NCBI RefSeq assembly: GCF_004768545.1
Contig: NZ_CP038636.1
Coordinates: 186,001-250,000 of the forward strand
DNA from: Cupriavidus oxalaticus
GTDB lineage: Bacteria > Pseudomonadota > Gammaproteobacteria > Burkholderiales > Burkholderiaceae
DNA: 64,000 nucleotides
Direction: 5' to 3'
The translations under genes and the position numbers were made by a program. The notes beneath the pieces are model-generated. The model was given only the letters and a program-made list of their open reading frames with translations. It did no database searches and was not told where the DNA came from. Shown here in pieces: positions 1 to 11,145 of the stretch (position 1 is its first letter; every line of letters begins with the position of its first letter).

Positions 1-202
1 GAGTGCCGCCACCTGAAAAGGCCAGGACCACCAGGTTTTCGCTAGTGGCCGAATACTGCGGGCGCGTGGTGAATCGATAGCCGGTATTGGGGTCGGCATG
101 GGCCAGCGGCGGGTTGACTGGCCGGCTCGCGCAGCCGCAGATGAGGAGCGATGCCGCCAGTACCGCCAATACCGCCGATGCCGGCTTCGAAAGACGTCTC
201 AT
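1..202 (-). CDS. Patatin-like phospholipase lipoprotein, N-terminal part
   Basis: Runs off the left edge; only the first 67 codons are visible. The start is a lipoprotein signal peptide: Met-Arg-Arg, a hydrophobic stretch and the box Ile-Cys-Gly-Cys, so Cys24 is the likely lipidated residue and the protein is probably anchored in the outer membrane. The last visible residues, LVVLAFSGGGT, match the glycine-rich oxyanion loop that opens bacterial patatin domains; the Ser-Asp dyad lies outside the window. The ATG at 202 has a GGAG ribosome site 6 bases upstream. A long dinucleotide repeat lies 25 bases upstream of the start. Lipase or phospholipase function is inferred from the family. Confidence 0.72.
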   Translation of the reverse strand, partial: MRRLSKPASAVLAVLAASLLICGCASRPVNPPLAHADPNTGYRFTTRPQYSATSENLVVLAFSGGGT

Positions 203-222
203 GGATTCTCCGGGACGGTCGT

Positions 223-603
<381 letters not shown>

Positions 604-2406
604 TCATGCGCCGGTCATCGTCTCTGCCGAGACTTCCCACCCGGCGTCGATACCACCTGGCAGCATCTGCCCACGGTCTTCACCAACCTCGACGTCTATC
701 AGGCGATTCAGCTTATTGTTCATTGCGACGACAAGCTCGAGGTGTCTGCGTTCCGCAGCCAGATTATGCATTTCGAACGGGTCAGTCTGCAGGTCATAAA
801 GCTCCACATCATTGAACCGATAGAGTTCTTCCGGTGTCGTGGGTCGGTTATGCTGCTTGGGCGAGAAGTAGCGAGCGAAACTATACCGTCCATCATGGAT
901 GGAACGCACGGCGCCTCGCTTCATCAAATCGGGTCGGATGCCGGCACTCTTTAGTTGGTCCGGTTTTCCGCCTTTCTGGATGTGGTCCACGGCTTTGAAG
1001 AGAAAGTCGCCATCGATGTAGGCGAGCATGTTGTAGCAGAACAGCGCACCGTCGCGAACGGTATTCGGATCGGCTTTCTCAGGGGCGCCAAGCACTCCCG
1101 AAAAATCCTTCCCGGCCAGCCCCTTGACGATGGAAGCGCGTCTATCGGGGGCAACGCCGGTCATTGCGACCAGCGTCGGCGCAATATCCAGGTGTGACGT
1201 TACGGCGCGACATTGCTTGCCACCGGGGTAAGCCGGGTGCGCAATGATCAAGGGAACATTGTTCTGTTCCCGATATGAGACGGCTCCCTTGGCGTGGAGC
1301 TGATGGGCGCCGTCCATATCGCCGTGGTCGGACGTCAGAATTACGATGGTCTTGTCGGTAAGGCCTCCCGCATCAAGCTCGGCCAGAATGGCTGCAATAT
1401 TGCGGTCAACATCGCGCATGCAATTCAGGTAATAGTTATGCCGCCGGCGCCAGCGTGCGTCCTCGTTGGGAATCGCCCCGACCAAGGCATCGTGCGAGCG
1501 CAGGAAATCGCGGTGGGCTGGGGGCCGCCCCGGTGCGTCGAGGGCCTGCACCCGGCTTTCCGGGAGCGAGAAGCCCCACTGCCTGGCGTACAGCGGGTCG
1601 GCCGGGTCGCGGGCTACGTGCGCGAGACCGCGCATTGCCTGAACCTGGGTGCCGGGAGCGTCGGTATCGTAGAACATCACGTCATGAGGGTTGACGAGAT
1701 TGACAGCGAGGAACCACGGCTTTCCCTGTGCCGCCAGCTCGCGCCCCTTTCCGCGCAACCAGCTCATGCCCATTGCAGATATTACGCCGTCATGCAGGTA
1801 ACCGCCGCTGGTGTGGGCGATGATGTCGCCAATACCGATGTAATCGGAGAAGCCATAGGCCTCCATTTCGGCCGTAAAGATCCTGGTCGGCGTACCAAGC
1901 TTGTTGACTGTCTCGAATTCCTTGGTGAGATGCCACTTGCCTTTGTAAGCGGTGTAGTAGCCTGCATCGCGTAGCATGTCGCCGAGCGTCCGCATCTCGG
2001 TCGACATGCTACTTATCCAGGGGAAGTTGGTGTTGTCGAACATTCGCGTATGCTGGATGTGCTGCCCCGAGTAAATTACGGAACGGGATGGCGTACAGAC
2101 GCAAGAGTTAATCCGATGGTTGACGAACGTCGTACCTTGCTTCATGAGGCGTTCGTGCGCAGGCAAGCTATAGCCCGCTGGCAATTCTCCCGGCCGGAAA
2201 TGGCGCTCCTGATCGACAAGGATGAACAGGATATTAAACGGGCCAGGTGTGCGACCATCCTTGTGTTGCGCCGAGTTGCTGGTGTCACGCGCTGCCGCCC
2301 ACGTGTTGTCGCTCGAGCCGACGCTCAACGCCACGGCTCCCATTCCCGCTGTGCGCAAAAACTCCCGGCGGGTCAGCGCGAAACCCAGTTCCTTGTCACT
2401 TGCCAT
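604..2406 (-). CDS. Tat-exported type I sulfatase
   Basis: A 600-residue alkaline-phosphatase-superfamily sulfatase that would hydrolyse sulfate esters in the periplasm. The N-terminus holds a twin-arginine signal (TRREFLRTAG) and an Ala-rich hydrophobic segment. The metal-binding start is seen as NILFILVDQ. The catalytic motif is Cys104-Thr-Pro-Ser-Arg; the Cys is the one normally oxidised to formylglycine. A Lys-Trp-His motif follows, and a second metal site is seen as TSDHGDMDGAH. The start at 2406 is preferred over 2439 because GGGAGGCGGAG precedes it. No sulfatase-modifying enzyme is in the window, so maturation would be supplied elsewhere. The substrate is unknown. Confidence 0.9.
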   Translation of the reverse strand: MASDKELGFALTRREFLRTAGMGAVALSVGSSDNTWAAARDTSNSAQHKDGRTPGPFNILFILVDQERHFRPGELPAGYSLPAHERLMKQGTTFVNHRINSCVCTPSRSVIYSGQHIQHTRMFDNTNFPWISSMSTEMRTLGDMLRDAGYYTAYKGKWHLTKEFETVNKLGTPTRIFTAEMEAYGFSDYIGIGDIIAHTSGGYLHDGVISAMGMSWLRGKGRELAAQGKPWFLAVNLVNPHDVMFYDTDAPGTQVQAMRGLAHVARDPADPLYARQWGFSLPESRVQALDAPGRPPAHRDFLRSHDALVGAIPNEDARWRRRHNYYLNCMRDVDRNIAAILAELDAGGLTDKTIVILTSDHGDMDGAHQLHAKGAVSYREQNNVPLIIAHPAYPGGKQCRAVTSHLDIAPTLVAMTGVAPDRRASIVKGLAGKDFSGVLGAPEKADPNTVRDGALFCYNMLAYIDGDFLFKAVDHIQKGGKPDQLKSAGIRPDLMKRGAVRSIHDGRYSFARYFSPKQHNRPTTPEELYRFNDVELYDLQTDPFEMHNLAAERRHLELVVAMNNKLNRLIDVEVGEDRGQMLPGGIDAGWEVSAETMTGA

Positions 2407-2716
2407 CTCCGCCTCCCTCATCTGTAGCGCGAGTCGCAAGGTGGACTTTCAAGTCACGGCATGCTGTCGGGCAGGTAGGACAAGAGCAGCCTAGCAATAT
2501 CGCCCTTTGCCAACAAGCCGACTCCCGGCAGCTGCTGCAAGTGGAATGTGGGCTACCACACACCGGATCGGAAGACGTTTTTTGTAGCGTACGACCGGCC
2601 GGCTAGTATGGACTCTGCGGGACCAAGAGAATGAAGTGTATTCCTCGCTCCTTCTGGACCGGAAAGTGGCCGCCTTCTCGGCAATTTCATTCTCGTGCGG
2701 ATCCGAGCCAGAGTAC
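2407..2716. other. Intergenic stretch
   Basis: About 310 bases between the divergent sulfatase gene and the SulP remnant. It must contain the sulfatase promoter. No coding frame, clear promoter pair or hairpin was recognised. Confidence 0.4.
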
Positions 2717-3187
2717 ATGGTGTCGATGATCGCGTTCGCCACCATGCTACCGCTGGGAATCCTGAAGGGGGTCATCGTGGCGGTCCTGATGTCGATGCTG
2801 CTGCTGATCCGCCGCGTCGCCCATCCGCGCATGGCCAGTTGGGCTGCATTCGGGGTCCGGGCATCTTCACCGACATGGAGCGTCACCCCGCGAACCAGCC
2901 CCTTTCCGGTAGAGCTCGTGCGCCAAGCCATGCGGTCGCGCGTCCGGACCGGTGCCGGCCCGGTTCGGCTGGTGAATTGCGATCTCTCCCTCAGTCCCGT
3001 CGTCGACTTGGCGGGCGCGCGCATGCTTCTGGCCCGGCACAAGGAACAGCAGGCGGCCGGTGCCGTGCTGCGACTTGTCGGTGCACATGCCCCCACGCGC
3101 GACATGCTCCGCACCGAAGGAATGGAGAAGCAGTTGGATCGTCTCGAGCGCCACCTGACGGGGCGGACGCGGTCGATGTTTCCGGGC
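2717..3187 (+). pseudogene. SulP-family sulfate permease remnant (C-terminal end with STAS domain)
   Basis: Only the last transmembrane helix and the STAS domain survive. The first frame reads MLLLIRRVAHPR, typical of the end of the SulP membrane domain. A neighbouring frame then gives GIFTDMERHPANQPLSG, the usual linker. The first frame returns with CDLSLSPVVDLAGARMLL, the STAS core, and RLVGAHAPTRDMLRTEGMEK. At least two frameshifts and loss of the N-terminal three quarters make it non-functional. The family transports sulfate or other anions; a link to the adjacent sulfatase is possible but unproven. Confidence 0.75.
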
Positions 3188-3311
3188 CGGCATGGGTGCG
3201 GTCACCGGACGCCATTGCGCCGGCTGCGGAAGCAGGGCAAATGTGCAGGGCGACAGCAAAAATCGATCAATCGATACAGCAGGTGCAGCGGATGCAGGGA
3301 AAGGACCAGCC

Positions 3312-4739
3312 ATGAACAAGGCAGACAAACATAGTCGAGGAACGGAGAGCGAAGGGTATGCCGCAGGATCCTACCTGACCGCCGACGAACGGGCGGCAAA
3401 GGGGAGGCTGCTGCGCGACGCAGTGCCACGTACCTCACAAGCCGGATGGACCCCGGCGCCCGACCGCCGAGATCCGGTGACGCTGCTGAAAGAGTCGAAT
3501 TCAGGTCGGATCATGCAACTAGTGCCCATCCGATTCGGCCGCATGTCTGCCTCGCCCTTCGCCTTCTACCGGGGTGCGGCGGCGATCATGGCGGCGGATC
3601 TGGCCACCACACCCAACAGCGGAATCCGGGTACAGGCCTGCGGGGACGCGCACCTGATGAACTTCGGCGGCTTCGCCACGCCGGAGCGCAACGTGATCTT
3701 CGACATCAACGATCTGGACGAGACGCTGCCGGCACCCTTCGAGTGGGACCTGAAGCGGCTGGCGGCGAGCATCGTCATCGCGGCGGACCATCTGGCGCTG
3801 CCAAAGAGTGACGCGGCCCGGGTGGTGACCGACGTCGTGCGCGAGTACCGCGAGCGGATACACAACTACGGCTGGATGCGCGCGCTGGACGTCTGGTACG
3901 ACCGCATCGACCTGCAGAAGTACGAAGACCGCTCAGGCGACCCCGACGTCGTCGCGGCGGCGCGCAAACGACTGGCCCAGCGCATTGAGATAGAACGGCG
4001 CAAGTCCGTGCCCGATCACCTGTATCCCAAGCTCGTCTCGGAAGAGGGCGAGAGGCTTAGGATCAAGGACGAGCCGCCGCTGATCTTCCATCCGTCAGTA
4101 GAACTCGCCCCCGGGCTGACGTCGGGCTACGATGAAGCCATCGCATCATACCGAGAGAGCCTGGCAGACCATACACGGGTATTGTTCGACCGCTTTCACT
4201 TCTTCGACCTGGCCATCAAGGTGGTCGGCGTCGGCAGCGTCGGCACGATGTGCGGCGTGGGCCTGTTCATGGCCGCAGACAACGATCCGCTGTTCCTGCA
4301 GGTGAAGGAGGCGCGGGCGTCGGTGCTGGAGCCGTATGCCGGCAAGAGCGTGTATCCAAATCACGGGCAGCGCGTGATCGTCGGTCAGCGGTTGATGCAG
4401 TCTGCCAGCGACGTTTTCCTGGGGTGGACCCGCGGCAAGAACGGCCGTGACTTCTACATCCGCCAGTTGCGCGACATGAAGATGTCTGCCGTCATTGAGG
4501 ACTGGGATACCGGCATGCTGAGGCAGTATGGCCGCATGTGCGCCCACGCGCTGGCCCGCGCGCACGCACGGTCCGGCGATGCCGCGATGATTGCTGGGTA
4601 CATGGGATCAGGCCAGACCTTTGACGACGCGATCTGCGAGTTCGCCACCGAATACAGCTCGCAGAACCGAAGCGACTTCCGCGCCTTCATCGCCGCAATC
4701 CGTGAGGGACGCATCGAGACGAAGGTCGAGGAGGAATAG
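3312..4739 (+). CDS. DUF2252 domain protein
   Basis: A 475-residue protein matching the DUF2252 family, which has a kinase-like fold related to aminoglycoside and homoserine kinases and no assigned reaction. Recognisable blocks are FAFYRGAAAIMAADL, the HLMNFGGFATPERNVIFDIND segment (resembling a His/Asp catalytic loop) near residues 105-130, and FEWDLKRLAASI. Further on are a Gly-rich VGVGSVGTMCG segment and DFYIRQLRDMK. The ATG at 3312 follows GGGAAAGG; upstream in-frame starts lie inside SulP remnant sequence. It appears intact and monocistronic. Its role is unknown. Confidence 0.87.
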   Translation: MNKADKHSRGTESEGYAAGSYLTADERAAKGRLLRDAVPRTSQAGWTPAPDRRDPVTLLKESNSGRIMQLVPIRFGRMSASPFAFYRGAAAIMAADLATTPNSGIRVQACGDAHLMNFGGFATPERNVIFDINDLDETLPAPFEWDLKRLAASIVIAADHLALPKSDAARVVTDVVREYRERIHNYGWMRALDVWYDRIDLQKYEDRSGDPDVVAAARKRLAQRIEIERRKSVPDHLYPKLVSEEGERLRIKDEPPLIFHPSVELAPGLTSGYDEAIASYRESLADHTRVLFDRFHFFDLAIKVVGVGSVGTMCGVGLFMAADNDPLFLQVKEARASVLEPYAGKSVYPNHGQRVIVGQRLMQSASDVFLGWTRGKNGRDFYIRQLRDMKMSAVIEDWDTGMLRQYGRMCAHALARAHARSGDAAMIAGYMGSGQTFDDAICEFATEYSSQNRSDFRAFIAAIREGRIETKVEEE

Positions 4740-4869
4740 GGCCGTTGATACCAAAGGGCGCAGAAGCAGGAAGTATCAGCTTTAATGATTGACCCACTGG
4801 AATAAACCGCTAGACAACATGTATGGACCGTGTCAAGTACCAAAAGTGTGGCCCCCCAAAGTTTGACGG

Positions 4870-5370
4870 GTCAAGGGCGCCTATGGCTCGCCGCGCATGA
4901 CCGAGGAAATCCGCTCGCGAGGCTTTCCGGCCAGCAAAGCGCGAGTCGAGCGCCTCATGCGCGAGAATGGTATCCGGGCACGCCACAAACGCCGTTATCG
5001 AGTCACGACGGACTCCAAGTACAGGTTGCCGGTCGCGCCGAACCTGCTGGAGCGCAACTTCGCGCCGACGGCGCCGAACCAGGTCTTCACATCGGACATC
5101 ACGTACATCTGGACCGATGAGGGGTGGCTGTACCTGGCAGTCGTCCTGGACCTGTTCAATCGGGGGGTTGTCGGCTGGTCGATCAAGCCGCGCATGAGCG
5201 CAGAGATCGTGACCGACGCGCTGACGATGGCCTGGTTCCGACGCAAGCCGACGCCGGGGGCCATGCATCATTCGGATCGCGGCAGCCAGTATGCCGGTCA
5301 GGACTTCCAACGCAGGCTGGCGGAATACGGCATGCGTTGTTCGATGAGCCGCAAGGGCAATTGCTGGGAC
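4870..5370 (+). pseudogene. IS3-family transposase (OrfB) fragment
   Basis: Integrase-core fragment of an IS3-group OrfB. It reads GAYGSPRMTEEIRSRG, the HTH_21-like RVERLMRENGIRARHKRRY, then the rve domain with the first catalytic Asp in FTSDITYIWTD and the second in HHSDRGSQYA. Homology stops after KGNCWD at about 5370, just before the expected third acidic residue. The 5' end stops at an in-frame TGA near 4866. OrfA, both termini and the catalytic Glu are missing, so it cannot transpose. Bases 4832-4860 look like the end of some other element, but this was not resolved. Confidence 0.88.
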
Positions 5371-6042
5371 ACTCAAATCCCCACTTCATGGCAATTTCTG
5401 AGACCGAACTGGTTTGCATTGGGGTAATCAAGTCGCGCAGCGCACCATTCAGCCGGACATTCAAGAACCACCGGCTGGGGGTCATTCCCACGCTTCGCCG
5501 GAAGATCAGTTCGAGGCCGCGCAGGCTGTAGCCACTGCGTTGGGCGATCTGCGCGATCGCGACGTTTGGTTCCTCGCCAGTCATGACGAGTCGTTCGCAG
5601 GCAAGAATCAGGTGGTAATGCCGTTCCGCCGCAGTCGTCTTTCCCGGACGAATGCCGACGTTAAATAATGAATCCACATAGCCTGCCAGCAGGGCTCCCG
5701 ACATGGCGTCGGCGAGATTCGGTCCGATTCCCCCAAATGGCTCCAGCGATCTCGCCAGCGCCATAGCATCGTCTGCAAGGCGCGTCAGCAGAAAGCGCCC
5801 GCCCTGCGCAAGGCGCACCGAAGCAGATTCCCTTATTGGCAATACCGGACATTGCCGACCACGAGTCGCTGGTGCTCCATGGTTGCGCGTTGGGCGGACA
5901 GCAACCGGTGTTCGAAACGTCCACCGTAGATGACGTCGAACGCCTGCGACGGCTCGAAGCCGGAGTAGGTGTGCCTCAGGTAGGTGAGCGGCAGTTGCAC
6001 GCCAGACACTCCTCGGGTTTTCGCTTTTCGGATAGCGCACAC
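5371..6042 (-). pseudogene. AraC-family regulator, frameshifted and cut by IS3 fragment
   Basis: Minus-strand AraC regulator in two frames. The N-terminal sensor part lies at 5840-6042 (TYLRHTYSGFEPSQAFDVIYGG). After a frameshift near 5835 the second frame continues through 5371 with the first helix-turn-helix (IAQIAQRSGYSLRGLELIF) and the GMTPSRWFLNVRL linker. The second helix-turn-helix ends abruptly at EIAMKWGFE, where the IS3 fragment begins. Both the frameshift and the loss of the C-terminal DNA-contact helix make it non-functional. The first helix-turn-helix places it in the AraC_binding_2 group. Confidence 0.82.
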
Positions 6043-6094
6043 ACGACGTGGTGGCTATTTTAGCTGCAAGGACGGCGACCTCGGGGTACGACGG

Positions 6095-6364
6095 ATGACT
6101 GGGAACTACCGCGAAGCCAAAGCAGGGATTCGAGCGCCGGAAGCTCAGCCCGGGCCATTGCGCCGCGAGGAGTTGCGCGGCTTGCTTCTACAGATGCGGC
6201 GCACCATTCGGGCATACGGCATCACGCCGGACCAGCTTTTCGGCCCCGATCTGTCGGATCTGGTGCGTTTCCGTGACCCCGAAACCGGCAAGACCTGGAA
6301 CGGGCTGGGGCGTCTGCCGAACTGGATCCGGGGTAAGGATCGCGACCGATATCGGGTCGGCTGA
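6095..6364 (+). CDS. H-NS family histone-like protein (short)
   Basis: 89 residues. The C-terminal half matches the H-NS DNA-binding domain: VRFRDPETGKTWNGLGRLPNW followed by IRGKDRDRYRVG. A short N-terminal helix with LRREELRGLLLQMRR and AYGITPDQLF resembles the dimerisation and linker part of MvaT/H-NS-like proteins of beta-proteobacteria. It probably silences AT-rich or foreign DNA, fitting the patchwork around it. The start at 6095 is chosen by homology length; GGGGTACGACGG upstream is only a weak ribosome site. It may be a remnant, but the reading frame is intact. Confidence 0.75.
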   Translation: MTGNYREAKAGIRAPEAQPGPLRREELRGLLLQMRRTIRAYGITPDQLFGPDLSDLVRFRDPETGKTWNGLGRLPNWIRGKDRDRYRVG

Positions 6365-6561
6365 CTTCATGGAAGCCGGCCCACTGGCCCTGTTCAAGGC
6401 CGATGGCCAATTGCGCACTTTTCTTAACTCGCAGCTCCAAAAGATTCACTTCCCCATGCCACCGGGACTGCCCGAGACTCACGCGGAGTGAGAGTCGGCC
6501 GTCGTATCCGCTGGCCTGTGCCCAGACAAGAAAGCAAAAACCTCAGCAAGGAGTAGCAGTC

Positions 6562-6712
6562 ATGAAGCCCCCCCTTCAGATCTTCACGCGATTCGCCGCC
6601 GCGGTGGCCGTACTCTTCTGGTCCAGTGCGTCGTCGGCTCAGACTTCGCGCTACGACGCGCTGATCAATGCCCCCTTCGAGAAGGACTATCCAACACCGC
6701 CGACGCCAGCGT
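6562..6712 (+). pseudogene. DUF1254 protein, N-terminal stump
   Basis: Good ribosome site (AAGGAG) and ATG at 6562. The 50 visible residues are a Sec signal peptide (FAAAVAVLFWSSASSAQ) followed by RYDALINAPFEKDYPTPPTPA. That resembles the start of mature DUF1254 proteins, which are secreted proteins of over 400 residues. Homology ends at about 6712, where minus-strand MFS coding sequence begins and a TGA closes the frame. This is a deletion or rearrangement scar. Confidence 0.65.
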
Positions 6713-7072
6713 GAAGACCCCGATGCCCGCAATGAACACGGTGCGGCGGCCGAGCTTGTCGCCCATCGATCCGCCCACCAGCACCAGGGACCCGAGAAAG
6801 AGCAGGTAGGCGTTAACGATCCACTGCATTGCCGCGACGCTCGCGCCGAGTTCGCTCTGAATGGCGGGTAGCGCGACATTGACGACGGAGCCGTCGATGA
6901 ACGCCATGCTTGAGCCGATGATCGTCGCGGCAAGTGCCAGGCGCTTGCGCCGGCACGGGCGGTCGACCGCGGTGGGCTGCGTGCGAATGACGAGTTCGTC
7001 GCACGGGCTTGCTTGTGCAGCAACGACGTGCGCGGTCATGTGGCCGCTATCGAGAAGATCCGGGTTGGCCAC
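6713..7072 (-). pseudogene. DHA2-type MFS transporter, N-terminal stump
   Basis: About 120 residues of an EmrB/QacA-type drug:proton antiporter. Helix 1 with motif D1 reads SMAFIDGSVVNVALPAIQ. Helix 2 follows with AMQWIVNAYLLF, then motif A as GGSMGDKLGRRTVF. The sequence ends at GVFTLASAV in the third helix, joined head-on to the DUF1254 stump. The start is GTG at 7072 or ATG at 7039. With 11 of 14 helices missing it cannot work. Confidence 0.8.
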
Positions 7073-7315
7073 GCTCGCTCCCGTGCCGGTCGATGGTGAC
7101 TAGCATAGTAGCGGGAGCGCAGGGCCGCAGATACGGTTGGTCGGGTGCGTGCGAGCGCGATGCGCTACCTATTCCGCGGAAGCGAGTCGAGCGAGCTGCC
7201 GGCCGCGGCGCCCCTCCTTTGCGCGATCCGCCTCATCAGTCACGAAGCGCCCAATGGCGGAGCGCTAAAACCTGTAAAGCTCACGCCTGGGCCCCCCATT
7301 TCAGGCGATGACCTT

Positions 7316-8980
<1,665 letters not shown>

Positions 8981-9440
8981 AGGGAGCCACTTCGGAGAGG
9001 ATTGGCATGATAGCCGACCGGACGTGCAGGGCTGTCACTTTTCTGGCCGCACGCGTGAAGAGCCCTTGCGGTTTGCGGCGCCCACCGGCAGCAAAGCAAG
9101 GCAGCCCCTGGCGCACCGGGCGTTTCGGGCGTTCCGGCGGCGGGGCCAGCGACCATGGCGGTGAATGACGGCTCCTGGCCGGCGCGGCCGTCTCTGACCG
9201 AGTGCGGATTCAACCGGTCGATGCAACAGCTTGATGGAATCGCAGGTCGTCACGCTCCTGCATCCGTACTTGCAGCCGGATGATTATTAAAGCTATTTAA
9301 GAGATGTTGTACTAGGCAACTCGTCGTGGTCTCAAGGTTACGAAGCAGGGATTGTGATCAACTGACGAACACTCAGACGCCGGCGGCCATTCGCCGAGCG
9401 CTTTGTGGCGGGAGCGATGCAGAGAGACGGCGCCCGCGCA
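8981..9440. other. Intergenic stretch between ABC-F gene and IS91-type element
   Basis: Carries the upstream region of the ABC-F gene (GTGGCTCCC precedes its start) and an AT-richer patch around 9280-9320. No gene, RNA or repeat was recognised. Confidence 0.4.
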
Positions 9441-9953
9441 AGACACTAAGCTTCGATACACCGGCTGAACGATTCCATCAAGCCATCAAGCGGTTGCGTT
9501 GACCGGCTGAATCTGCAGCCGGCTACCGCCGTTGCGAATCCGCCAGCCTGAGGGAGTAAGCGACTCGTTGAAGCGAGCGGAGCAGGGGGCCCGCGTGCCG
9601 GGACACAGCGATAAGCCAGAGAGTTTTTTGCGCAGCGGAGACGGCGCAATGGTCAGCATGGGCACAGTTGCGCGTCCCGTCTTCGCTGTGCAAGAAAATA
9701 TTTGAGCTAAACCGCTCCACGGGCCGTCGGAGCTATGGGCATTGAATCGCGTTGCGCCTGCGGGTCGGATGCCAGCGACAGTGCGGATTGGGAGTTTCGC
9801 TTCGCACCTGAGTGGGCAATGGATGCCATTGCGTGGGATCGGCGGCTGACCCTAGGCGGAGCCGGCGACGCTTGGAGGCCTGTGGCACGAACCTGTCTGC
9901 TGTGTCGCGCCAAAGGGAGCGAACGCAGTGATTGACGGCACGCGCGTGAGGGG

Positions 9954-11137
9954 TCATGCAACCCTCCTCGGCGGTGCGCGTGGCAAAGCGGTTGGCAACA
10001 GGCGCTCGATACAAAACATGCGCCCCCGCGCGCAGACGGGACAGTCGTACAACGACCGGCCGGTCAGCTTCTCGTAGCGGTCGCGGTAGTCAGACTGCGG
10101 GAGAAGGCGAACCTCGCGCAAGGACGGGGCCTCGAGCAACCGGCGACAATCGGCCAGCCCACGCTCGCGTGAGCGATTGCTGAGCAGGCCGTAGTGGCGG
10201 ATCCGCTGGAATCCTCGCGGCAGCACGTGCATCAGGAAGCGTCGGATGAATTCGTGGGCGGGTAAGGACATCGCGTGCGGCTCGCCGGGGTGGCGATAGT
10301 CCTTCCAGCGGAACGTGACGTGCTCCTCGGTAAGCTCAAGTAGCCGGTTGTTGGAGATCGCTACGCGATGCATGTAGCGGCCCAGATAGTCCAGGACCTG
10401 CCGGGGGCCGCCGAACGGCTCCTTAGCATAGACGACCCACTCTGCGTGGCGCGGGCCGACAAGATGGCCGAGGAAGGAGTCCCGCTTGGCCAAGTGCGCT
10501 AGCGTTGAGAAGAATCGCAGCCTTCCGGCGTCGGAGGCATGTTGCAGGCGCGCGAGAAACAATCGCCGGAATAGGCGCGAGAGCACCCGGACGGGCAGGA
10601 AGAACCCGGGTCGGCAGGCGACCCAGCGCTTACCGTCCAGCGAGAGACCCCCGCCGGGGACGACGCAGTTACCAGCGTCTGTCCCCAGGTGTGCAGGATC
10701 GCGATGAAGCCGAGCGTGGCACCCAAGTGGCGGGAATCCGCGTCGACGGTCCGCAGGGTGTCGGCGGTGGCCTGAAACAGGATGTCATAGACCACGCGCT
10801 TGTTCTGGAAGGCGATTGCCGCGATTGGTTCGGGCACGGTAAAGACGACATGGAAGTACGGCACAGGCAGGAGGTCCGCCTGGCGGTCGTCAAGCCACTG
10901 CGCGCGGGCGAGCGACTGGCACTTCGGACAGTGCCGATTACGACATGAGTTATAGGCAATACGCTGATGGCCGCAGCTATCACACTGCTCGACATGACCG
11001 CCCAAGGCCGCGGTACGGCATTGCTCGATGGCGCGCATGACACGCTGCGGCTCGCGACCAAGCGAGTCGGCGTGCAGTTGACGATACGACGGACCGTGGC
11101 GGCGCAGGATGTCCGCCAGCTCCAGCGGGGCCGGCAT
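9954..11137 (-). pseudogene. IS91-family HUH transposase, catalytic motif deleted
   Basis: The N-terminal frame (start near 11137, MPAPLELADILRRHG) carries the Cys4 zinc-binding segment QCDSCGHQRIAYNSCRNRHCPKCQ. It runs to HTWGQTL at about 10675. The second frame resumes at CVVPGGGLSLDGKRW and continues through YLGRYMHRVAISNNRL and FIRRFLMHVLPRGFQRIRHYG to the stop at 9954. Between them the block that carries His-x-His of the HUH nuclease in IS91 proteins is missing, about 16 bases net, which also shifts the frame. The C-terminal part retains the conserved Tyr region. The enzyme is inactive. Confidence 0.88.
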
Positions 11138-11145
11138 GAGCGCGG

